Below, piece after piece: positions 57,136 to 64,000 of a stretch of DNA of 64,000 nt (within the stretch, counting starts at the first letter, position 1; each line of letters begins with the position of its first letter). A model generated the notes under the pieces. It saw only the letters and a list, made by a program, of their open reading frames with translations. It did no database searches and was not told where the DNA came from. This DNA comes from Enterococcus ureilyticus (lineage in GTDB: Bacteria; Bacillota; Bacilli; Lactobacillales; Enterococcaceae), in contig NZ_MIKC01000001.1 of NCBI RefSeq assembly GCF_001730315.1, forward strand, positions 1-64,000, in the 5' to 3' direction. Position numbers and translations under genes: made by a program.

Positions 57136-58071
57136 TTATAAAAAATAATTTGCTGCATCTTGTTCATCTTGTTTCAGCTGTACAATCAAACTTTCTGCTC
57201 CATCAAATTTAACCTGATCGCGTAAATAATGAGTCCACCTAACAGTGACCTGTTCCCCATATATATCTTGATGAAAATCTAAAATATATACTTCAACTGT
57301 GAGATCACGACCATCACCAAACGTGTCATTATGCCCAATCGATCCCATACCAACATACCATTTATTGCCTATTTGAATTTGCACAGCATAAACACCGATT
57401 CGCGGCAGGCGCACAGTACTTTTCACCTTGATATTTGCAGTAGGAAATCCTAATAAACGACCTCTAGCATCACCGTGAACAACCGTTCCGTCTGTTTCAT
57501 AGACGTAACCTAATAACTCAGTGACCTCCTCCATCTTGCCAGCTTCCATTAATTCACGAATCCGTGTCGAACTAATTTTTGCACCGTCAAGCTCTTCTTT
57601 GCTCACAGTAACAATCTCAAAACGCTCTTTAGCATAATCTGGTAAGTGAGCAACATCGGCAATCTCTTTAGGACCGTATGTATAATCAAAACCAGATACT
57701 GCCACTTTGGCATGTAAGCCGACAATGTATTGATCCACAAATTCTTGTGGCGCTAAATGAGCAAATGCGGAAGTGAATTCAATTACATATAAAATATCTA
57801 CACCCTTACTTGCCATCAATCGTTCTTTTTGTTCTAAGCTGTTTAAATATTTCATATTTTCAGGCAAGACTTTTTGAAAAACGATAGACGGATGCTGATT
57901 AAAGGTCATTACAGCTAATTTCAGGCCTTTTTCTTGCGCGATTTGTTTTCCTGTTTCAATCACTTTTTGATGTCCACGATGAACACCATCAAAAAAACCT
58001 AAGACCATTACGACTTCATCCGTTGGAATTTGGTCTATAGTGTACGGATGTCTAATTGGAATGATTTGCAT
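57136..58071 (-). CDS. ribF: Bifunctional riboflavin kinase/FAD synthetase
   Basis: A 311-residue protein: an N-terminal FAD synthetase domain with VLGFFDGVHRGHQKV (about 20-35) and SSTRIRELMEAGK, and a C-terminal flavokinase domain (about 185-305) with GFPTANI. It converts riboflavin to FMN and FAD. It is coupled to truB with 17 bases between the genes, the usual truB-ribF pair of Bacillota. Confidence 0.95.
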   Translation of the reverse strand: MQIIPIRHPYTIDQIPTDEVVMVLGFFDGVHRGHQKVIETGKQIAQEKGLKLAVMTFNQHPSIVFQKVLPENMKYLNSLEQKERLMASKGVDILYVIEFTSAFAHLAPQEFVDQYIVGLHAKVAVSGFDYTYGPKEIADVAHLPDYAKERFEIVTVSKEELDGAKISSTRIRELMEAGKMEEVTELLGYVYETDGTVVHGDARGRLLGFPTANIKVKSTVRLPRIGVYAVQIQIGNKWYVGMGSIGHNDTFGDGRDLTVEVYILDFHQDIYGEQVTVRWTHYLRDQVKFDGAESLIVQLKQDEQDAANYFL

Positions 58072-58088
58072 GATAAAACTTCTTTCTA

Positions 58089-59009
58089 TTAATTATTTCT
58101 TAGCACCTTGCTAGGTTTTAATACATTGGGTTTCGTTGGATGGGCCATATACAAGCTTACCACTTGCTCTTGATAAAATAATGCTACTAAATCGCGTGGC
58201 ATTTCTTTTAAGCCAAGTTCATCAGGGGTAAAACGGACCCCATTTTTCACTTTTTGATAAAGTTTTTCAGATAAATCAATTCTTGGAAAACGCTCGATTG
58301 CTATTTCGATTGGAAGCAATGTCTCATCGATCGTCTCTTTTTCCATAATTTCTGCCACTTGCGCTAACGTTAAACTTTGCTCTGCTGTTAAGCCGCCACT
58401 TGCAGTTCGAGTTAAGTCAGACATATGTGCGGGCACTCCTAAAATAAGTCCTGTATCCACAGACAAGGTTCGAACATAGGTCCCTTTACCACAGACCACT
58501 TTAAATCGCCAGCTTTGAGTTCCTTTTATGGCATCGAATTCAGGTTCATTTAGACGTTCAAAAGAATAAATCATCGCTTTTCTGGTTGGGCGTTCAACCT
58601 CTTCACCATTTCTAGCATACTCATAAAGACGCTTACCATTAACTTTGACTGCAGAAAACATAGGTGGAATTTGCGTAATCGTACCAGTCATATTTTTCAT
58701 TGCGGCGTCGATTTCTTCGTTTGAAAAAGGTTGGGCAAGTGTCTCTTGTTCAACGATTTCTCCACTTGCATCCTCCGTTGTCGTAGAAAAACCTAATGTA
58801 ATCTCGCCTTCATATGTTTTCCCAGAATCCACCATATATTCGATTACCTTCGTTCCTTTGCCGATACAAATAGGTAGCACTCCAGATACATCTGGATCTA
58901 ATGTACCACCGTGACCAATTTTTTTCGTATGTAAAATTTTCCTTAGTTTAAAAACACAGTCATGACTTGTCATGCCAGCTTCTTTCCATAAAGGTAAAAT
59001 ACCGTCCAT
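58089..59009 (-). CDS. truB: tRNA pseudouridine synthase B
   Basis: A 306-residue enzyme that makes pseudouridine 55 in the T-loop of tRNAs. The catalytic motif GGTLDPDVSG holds Asp38. KTYEGEITLG and VRTLSVDTG follow, and a PUA-like C-terminus closes it. GGAGGAA precedes the ATG. It is the first gene of the truB-ribF unit. Confidence 0.96.
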   Translation of the reverse strand: MDGILPLWKEAGMTSHDCVFKLRKILHTKKIGHGGTLDPDVSGVLPICIGKGTKVIEYMVDSGKTYEGEITLGFSTTTEDASGEIVEQETLAQPFSNEEIDAAMKNMTGTITQIPPMFSAVKVNGKRLYEYARNGEEVERPTRKAMIYSFERLNEPEFDAIKGTQSWRFKVVCGKGTYVRTLSVDTGLILGVPAHMSDLTRTASGGLTAEQSLTLAQVAEIMEKETIDETLLPIEIAIERFPRIDLSEKLYQKVKNGVRFTPDELGLKEMPRDLVALFYQEQVVSLYMAHPTKPNVLKPSKVLRNN

Positions 59010-59146
59010 TGTTTTCCTCCATTAGATTATTAACTTATTTATTATAGCACAGAAGAACTCAGAAATTCATTTTTTAAAAGTAAGTTCTAGTTAAAGCATG
59101 ACTGTTTTTGTCCATTGAATAGTCCTATTTTCTCTAAAACTAAAAA

Positions 59147-59185
59147 AGCGTAAAATAAAACTAAGTAACAGTCTTATCTTACGCT
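59147..59185 (-). terminator. Terminator after the CAP-domain gene
   Basis: On the minus strand AGCGTAA and TTACGCT form an outer stem with inner AGACT/AGTTT pairing, followed by six T residues. Confidence 0.65.
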
Positions 59186-59233
59186 CCGATCGTGTGTTTT
59201 TTGCTTGAATTCATTTGTAGTAAAGAGTAAGGA

Positions 59234-60481
59234 CTAAGCAGAATGTCCCACAATTACATCTCCTACATAACCAAATCCAACTCGTGTCATATTAGGATTC
59301 ATTTCCCAGTCTCTGTGACCTGTTCCTGATGGCGATGACATATTCGTTTCATTATACCAAGCCATGATCACAGAATTTCCTGGGGCGAACATGAACGCAA
59401 TCACTTCGTCTCCTCTATTCCAGTGATCTGAAGGTACTTGATAGTTTTGCATGATTGCCGCTCGACTAGTCGCTGCAGCTGCAAGTCCTGCATCCCAACT
59501 AACTGGATTTAATCCGTTAGCTGTACGTAAGGCATTTAATGCTTGGAATGTTGCGTCACCAGAAGTAACAGGTGGTACAACTGGCTGCTTAGGTGTTTCG
59601 GAAGGTTTTGTCACTTCTTGATTGTTTGAATTACTTCCACTTGAATTGGTATCTCCTGTATTATTTGTGTCTGTTGTATTGTTAGTAGTTGTTGTCGTCG
59701 TCTGCTCATCTGTTACTTGACTTTGAGCAGCTTGTTTTTCAGGTTGACTAGATGCTGTTGCTTTTTTCTCCGTCTTCTTTTTTGCTTCACTTTCAAGTTG
59801 CGCTTTTAGTGCTTCTTGTTGCTGTTTCAGCAAGGTATTTTTTGAGCTTTCCGCTCCGGATGTTTCTGAATCTACTTCTGCCTTCAATACATTCAAATCT
59901 GCTTGCTTTGCCACAAGATTTTCTTTTTCTTTTTCAAGCTGAACCGTTGCTTCTTCAATATCAGCTAAGTTTTTTTGAATATCTGATTTTTTAGTTTCAA
60001 CAAGTGTTTTGTCTTCTTTTTGTTGTTTCACTAAGTCATTATTCGCTGTTAAAATTGATGAAATCGCTTGGACGCGACCAACTGCGTCTGAAATTGATTC
60101 AGCGTTTAAAAGCATATCAAGAATTTGTGTACCTTGTCCATTTACTTGAACATTTCTACCTTGTTTTTGAATTGCTTCGGTACGTTTGTTAATACGTATA
60201 TCTAATGCTTCAATATCTTTTTTTAGTTGTTCAGATTCTTCGGTTAAAGCTGTTTTTTGTTTATTTAGAGCAATTCCATCATCAAAAATCGAAGAAATTT
60301 CATTTTCTAAGGTTGTAATTTGTGCTGCTACACCTTTTTGTTTTTCTTTTAAAGCAGAAATTTCTTTATCTTGCTGTTCTATTTTTTTATCAGTCGTCTC
60401 AGCTAATGAACTGATTGGCGCTATTGTGCCTCCAACTGTAACCAAACTAACAATTAATAATGACAAGCTTTTTTTCTTCAC
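59234..60481 (-). CDS. Secreted coiled-coil protein with C-terminal CAP domain
   Basis: A 415-residue exported protein. A signal peptide (about 1-28, ending SSLAE) is followed by a long PcsB/CwlO-like coiled coil (about 30-230), a Thr/Asn/Ser-rich linker (about 255-310, with runs of Thr) and a CAP/SCP domain (about 310-415, with FQALNALRTANGLNPVSWD and SDHWNRGDEV). Cell-wall hydrolases with this N-terminus usually end in CHAP or NlpC/P60, so the CAP ending is notable. The start is a GTG after GGAGGGG. It lies between truB and rbfA as a single-gene unit. FtsX-type control is possible by analogy. Confidence 0.85.
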   Translation of the reverse strand: MKKKSLSLLIVSLVTVGGTIAPISSLAETTDKKIEQQDKEISALKEKQKGVAAQITTLENEISSIFDDGIALNKQKTALTEESEQLKKDIEALDIRINKRTEAIQKQGRNVQVNGQGTQILDMLLNAESISDAVGRVQAISSILTANNDLVKQQKEDKTLVETKKSDIQKNLADIEEATVQLEKEKENLVAKQADLNVLKAEVDSETSGAESSKNTLLKQQQEALKAQLESEAKKKTEKKATASSQPEKQAAQSQVTDEQTTTTTTNNTTDTNNTGDTNSSGSNSNNQEVTKPSETPKQPVVPPVTSGDATFQALNALRTANGLNPVSWDAGLAAAATSRAAIMQNYQVPSDHWNRGDEVIAFMFAPGNSVIMAWYNETNMSSPSGTGHRDWEMNPNMTRVGFGYVGDVIVGHSA

Positions 60482-60661
60482 TATTGCCCCTCCATTTTCT
60501 TCAACAATTTCTTAACGATACTCGTATTCTAATATGATAGCACAAATATGTCTTATTTAATTGTTAAATTTGTTACATTTTCTTTCAGTTTAATTACAAA
60601 AAATAAGTCTATTACAAGAAAATCTTACTCTCTTGCTATTCTTTTTAGAAATAGACTAAAA

Positions 60662-60688
60662 AAGCTGAAGAGGATCATCCTCTCCAGC
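60662..60688 (-). terminator. Terminator of the infB-rbfA operon
   Basis: On the minus strand AGCTGGAGAGGATGATCCTC continues into TTCAGCT, forming a long stem with one mismatched pair, followed by seven T residues. Confidence 0.8.
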
Positions 60689-60717
60689 TCTAGTGATACA
60701 CAATTTCACTGCGTTTT

Positions 60718-61068
60718 TTATTCTCCTTGATTCAATTTACGAATCAATTCATCAATATGATTACCATATTGAACAGACTCATCCTTTTCAAAAATCAGTT
60801 CCGGCGTTTTATACAATGTTAAATGCTGTCCTAATTCTTTACGGATCAATCCTTTGGCTTTATCTAATCCTTGTTGCGCTTTTTGGTGATCAGAAGCTAG
60901 ATCAGATAACAAACTGTAATAAATCGTCGCTTGTTGCAGATCGCCAGTTACTCGAACATCGGTAATTGTAATATCTTGCACACGTGGGTCTCTGACACGT
61001 TTTCTCAATATATCATTGATTTCACGCATGATTTCTTGACCTACTCGGCGGTCACGATAATTTGCCAT
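60718..61068 (-). CDS. rbfA: Ribosome-binding factor A
   Basis: A 116-residue KH-like protein for late 30S maturation, with [18 protein letters not shown] and [24 protein letters not shown] precedes the ATG. It follows infB by 33 bases in the conserved nusA-ylxR-ylxQ-infB-rbfA order. Confidence 0.95.
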   Translation of the reverse strand: MANYRDRRVGQEIMREINDILRKRVRDPRVQDITITDVRVTGDLQQATIYYSLLSDLASDHQKAQQGLDKAKGLIRKELGQHLTLYKTPELIFEKDESVQYGNHIDELIRKLNQGE

Positions 61069-61101
61069 ACTGTTTCTCCTTCTTTCTTACTTTATTTGGT
61101 G

Positions 61102-63711
61102 TTATTGTTTGATTTCTTCCATAACAAAGCCTTCAATTACATCGTCAACTTTAAGATCATTGAAGTTTTCAACCATCGCACCACATTCAAAGCCAAGTTT
61201 CACTTCTTTGGCATCATCTTTGAAGCGTTTCAAGCTAGAAAGTTTGCCTTCAAAGATAACGATTCCGTCACGAATCACACGAACACCACTATCACGACGG
61301 ATAGAACCTTCTGTGACATAACAACCAGCAATCGTTCCAACTTTAGATACTTTGTAAAGTTCACGAACCGTCATTTGACCCGTAATTTTTTCTTCAAATT
61401 CTGGATCTAGCATCCCTTTCATTGCTGTTTCGATTTCTTCAATTGCTTTGTAGATGATACGGTGTAAACGGATATCTACTTCTTCTTGATCTGATTGTTG
61501 TTTTGCTTGTGGTGTTGGGCGAACGTTAAAGCCAATGATGATCGCATTACTTGCTGCAGCAAGTGTCACGTCACTTTCATTGATTGCACCAACAGCCGAG
61601 TGAACGATTTTCACACGAACACCAGCAACTTCGATTTTTTGTAAGCTTGCTGCAAGAGCTTCAGCCGTCCCTTGTACATCTGCTTTGATAATCACGTTAA
61701 CGTCTTTCAATTCGCCTTCTTTTAGACTTTCAAACAAGTTATCTAATGTTACACGATTATTTGATGAACGTTGTTCAAGTTGTGCACGTTTGCCACGTTC
61801 TTCACCTGCTTGACGAGCTGTTTTTTCATCTTCAAAGACTACGAAACGATCGCCTGCTTGCGGCACATCATTCAAACCAGTGATTTCGACTGGTGTTGCA
61901 GGTCCTACTGCTTTATCACGACGGCCGATATCATTAGTCATCACACGGACACGTCCGAATGTATTTCCGACAACAATCGGATCACCAACGCGTAATGAAC
62001 CTTGCTGAACAAGTAATGTCGCAACAGGTCCTTTTCCTTTATCCAAACGAGCTTCGATTACTGTACCAATCGCACGTTGGGTTGGATCAGCTTTCAAGTC
62101 TTCTACTTCAGCAATTAATAGAATATTTTCTAGTAACTCGTCAATATTTTGATTGAATTTAGCTGAAATGTTTACGAAGATCGTATCTCCGCCCCATTCT
62201 TCTGGAATCAAGCCGTGTTCACTTAATTCTTGTTTTACGTGATCAGGGTTAGCACCTGGTTTATCCACTTTATTGACTGCCACAATAATTGGCACTTCTG
62301 CCGCTTTCGCATGGTTGATCGCTTCGACAGTTTGTGGCATAACACCATCATCTGCTGCAACGACTAAAATCGTAATATCTGTGATACCAGCTCCACGAGC
62401 ACGCATACTTGTAAACGCAGCATGTCCTGGTGTATCTAGGAATGTAATTGGTTTACCGTCGATATCGATTTGGTAGGCACCAATATGTTGCGTGATCCCA
62501 CCTGCTTCGCCTGAGGTTACACGTGAATTACGTAATGTATCAAGCAATGTTGTTTTACCATGGTCAACGTGACCCATGATGGTTACAACGGGTGGACGTG
62601 TTACAAGATTTTCTTCAACTAACGCTTCTGGCTCGAAGAATTTGTCGATATCAGCGACATCAACTTGAACTTTTTCTTGTGGTTCCATGCCATAATCTAC
62701 GGCTAATAGTTCAATTGTTTCTTTATCTAGTGATTGGTTTTGGTTGACCATAACGCCCATCATAAATAACTTTTTGATAATTTCAGCTGGCTCGCGGTGA
62801 ATTTTCTTTGCGATATCAGCTACGTTCATTCCTTCTGTATATTCTAATACATCTGGCAATTCACGGAATTTACGAGCAGGAACTGCTGGTTTTGTTGATT
62901 CTTGGTATTTCCCTTTTTTGCCTTTTTTATTGAATCTGTTGCGGTTTTGGTTATTGTAGCCGTTACGGTTACGATTTTGACCACCGCCTCCTCCGCCAAA
63001 ACTATTGTTGCGGTTTCCAGAGTTTGTATTATTACGGTTTTGATTTCCTTGTGCATTAGTGTTGCCTTGTCCTTGTTGCGGACGGTTTTGTTGTCCTGTT
63101 TGTGCAGGACGATTTTGAGTTGTACTTTGGTTTGGACGATTTTGGTTCGTATTTTGCGTATTGCTTTGCGCTGGACGATTTTGATTATTGTTACGGTTTT
63201 GATTATTTTGTTGTCCTGTTTGAGCTGGACGGTTTTGATTGTTTTGCTGCGGACGATTTTGTTGTCCTTGGTTTGAACGGTTTTGAGTCATATTTTGGCT
63301 GCTTCCTTGCATGTTACGATTTTGGTTGTTACGGTTTTGATTGTTTTGTTGTCCTTGTTGCGCTGGACGGTTTTGATTGTTTTGCTGCGAACGATTTTGT
63401 TGTCCGTTTTGATGTTGCGGTCTTTGTTGAGTTTGGTTTGGTCTATTTCCATTTTGGTTAGCTGGTTTTGGATTTGCTGGTTTTGTTTGTCCTTGACCAC
63501 TTTGTGCTGCTTGTGGTTTTGCTGCTGTTTTTTGTTGTGTTGGTGCAGGCTTGTTTCCTCCAAATGAGTTGCGAAGTTTTGATTCGTCCTCAGAAGAAAT
63601 TGCGCCCATGTGATTTTTCACATCCATACCTAAAGCATGTGCTTTTTCAACAACATCTTTACTCGATTGATTGATTTCTTTTGCTAATTCATAAATTCTT
63701 TTTTTCCCCAT
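61102..63711 (-). CDS. infB: Translation initiation factor IF-2
   Basis: An 869-residue GTPase that brings fMet-tRNA to the 30S subunit. A short N-terminal helical domain (1-50) is followed by an Asn/Gln/Arg-rich low-complexity linker (about 55-270) with repeated [10 protein letters not shown]-type units. The conserved core starts near 285, with the G1 motif GHVDHGKTT at 380-388, G3 DTPGHAAF and G4 NKVDKP, and domains III-IV end in VEGFVMEE-like sequence. AAGGTG precedes the ATG. It overlaps no neighbour. Confidence 0.97.
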   Translation of the reverse strand: MGKKRIYELAKEINQSSKDVVEKAHALGMDVKNHMGAISSEDESKLRNSFGGNKPAPTQQKTAAKPQAAQSGQGQTKPANPKPANQNGNRPNQTQQRPQHQNGQQNRSQQNNQNRPAQQGQQNNQNRNNQNRNMQGSSQNMTQNRSNQGQQNRPQQNNQNRPAQTGQQNNQNRNNNQNRPAQSNTQNTNQNRPNQSTTQNRPAQTGQQNRPQQGQGNTNAQGNQNRNNTNSGNRNNSFGGGGGGQNRNRNGYNNQNRNRFNKKGKKGKYQESTKPAVPARKFRELPDVLEYTEGMNVADIAKKIHREPAEIIKKLFMMGVMVNQNQSLDKETIELLAVDYGMEPQEKVQVDVADIDKFFEPEALVEENLVTRPPVVTIMGHVDHGKTTLLDTLRNSRVTSGEAGGITQHIGAYQIDIDGKPITFLDTPGHAAFTSMRARGAGITDITILVVAADDGVMPQTVEAINHAKAAEVPIIVAVNKVDKPGANPDHVKQELSEHGLIPEEWGGDTIFVNISAKFNQNIDELLENILLIAEVEDLKADPTQRAIGTVIEARLDKGKGPVATLLVQQGSLRVGDPIVVGNTFGRVRVMTNDIGRRDKAVGPATPVEITGLNDVPQAGDRFVVFEDEKTARQAGEERGKRAQLEQRSSNNRVTLDNLFESLKEGELKDVNVIIKADVQGTAEALAASLQKIEVAGVRVKIVHSAVGAINESDVTLAAASNAIIIGFNVRPTPQAKQQSDQEEVDIRLHRIIYKAIEEIETAMKGMLDPEFEEKITGQMTVRELYKVSKVGTIAGCYVTEGSIRRDSGVRVIRDGIVIFEGKLSSLKRFKDDAKEVKLGFECGAMVENFNDLKVDDVIEGFVMEEIKQ
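63006..63411 (-). repeat. Asn/Gln-rich coding repeat in infB
   Basis: Degenerate units of about 10 codons ([20 protein letters not shown]) repeat across infB codons 100-235. Variation in unit number is expected between strains. Confidence 0.8.
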
Positions 63712-63723
63712 GCAATCACCTTC

Positions 63724-64000
63724 CTAACCTTTGATTAGTTCCTTGAACTTGGTCGCAAAGCCTTGATCATTGATGCCGATCACCATACGCGTTCTACCGA
63801 TTGCGTGACTTAATTCTGCATGTAAAAGCGACTCATTGTATGGAACATTGTAATAAGAACATTTATCCTTAATTTTCTTTCTTGTATTTTCACTAGCATC
63901 TGAGGCAACAAAAACAAATTTTGCTTTATTACTACGGATATCACCGATTGTCAATTCTTCACCGGTCACTAGTTTTCCAGCTCTCATAGCCAAACCTAAT
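63724..64000 (-). CDS. L7Ae-family RNA-binding protein YlxQ (5' end outside the window)
   Basis: The visible part is about 92 codons with LGLAMRAGKLVTGEE, DIRSNKAKFVFVASDAS and IGRTRMVIG, the YlxQ/L7Ae family that binds kink-turn RNA. The reading frame is open to base 64000, so the true start lies beyond the right edge. An internal TTG at 63993 is not the start. It lies 12 bases ahead of infB in the nusA-infB operon. Confidence 0.9.
   Translation of the reverse strand, partial: LGLAMRAGKLVTGEELTIGDIRSNKAKFVFVASDASENTRKKIKDKCSYYNVPYNESLLHAELSHAIGRTRMVIGINDQGFATKFKELIKG

Noticed and set aside
63006-63411. Regularly spaced short repeats, first considered as a CRISPR array
   Set aside because: The units are in frame with infB, degenerate and lack unique spacers of constant length.
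62902-63567. Several plus-strand open frames opposite infB, some with repeated Leu/Ile or Tyr/Asp patterns
   Set aside because: They are mirror images of the Asn/Gln-rich infB repeat and not genes.

Overview
The window is a low-GC Bacillota chromosome segment that almost certainly comes from an Enterococcus. The main reasons are the gnd-etaR-etaS order, the hrcA-grpE-dnaK-dnaJ operon with CIRCE operators, the ylxQ-infB-rbfA and truB-ribF blocks, and a tRNA-Leu without an encoded CCA. A MITE-like repeat family resembling the EFAR repeats described in E. faecalis, and strong AGGAGG-type ribosome binding sites, point the same way. I cannot fix the species.

Left part (1-16 kb). The left edge carries two tandem sigma-A promoters and a leader typical of an rRNA operon that runs off the window to the left. 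Next come a LisRK/EtaRS-type two-component system, 6-phosphogluconate dehydrogenase, yceD-rpmF, a lone ABC ATPase, recQ, typA, a yktA-suhB pair, a CLC-F type fluoride/proton antiporter, a MATE transporter and an HD hydrolase. All of this looks like core genome.

Middle (15-32 kb). Here lie two divergent aromatic-acid-exporter-like membrane proteins, an NfeD-flotillin pair and an ATPase/permease pair whose 1.1-kilo-residue FtsX-like permease holds a very long coiled coil. They are followed by an anchored DNA/RNA non-specific nuclease, nagA, an RRNPP-like HTH-TPR regulator, an AlaT-like aminotransferase, a GH13 alpha-glucosidase and an SDR enzyme. Copies of the repeat family sit in several intergenic gaps.

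Accessory cassette (33.3-36.5 kb). This is the most interesting part. Four translationally linked genes encode a DUF576/Lpl-type lipoprotein, an N-terminal lipase (GHSLGG) with a helical C-terminal half, and two small helical proteins. This matches the architecture of the TslA 'reverse' type VII secretion lipase toxin with TlaA1/TlaA2 partners and a lipoprotein immunity protein. It lies directly beside tRNA-Leu(GAG), and no ESX/T7SS machinery gene is present in the window.

Right part (36.6-64 kb). This holds a YdcF-like protein, tex-sprT, a phosphatase, a MacAB-like efflux operon, EVE and PNPOx-like proteins, and a complete ECF transporter (T, fused A-A, S) with a DUF4430 lipoprotein and a divergent WYL regulator. 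It continues with the heat-shock operon (two CIRCE sites, and two mutually exclusive hairpins between dnaK and dnaJ), hemW, a decayed Mg2+ P-type ATPase remnant, ribF, truB, a coiled-coil/CAP secreted protein, rbfA, infB and the start-truncated ylxQ at the right edge.
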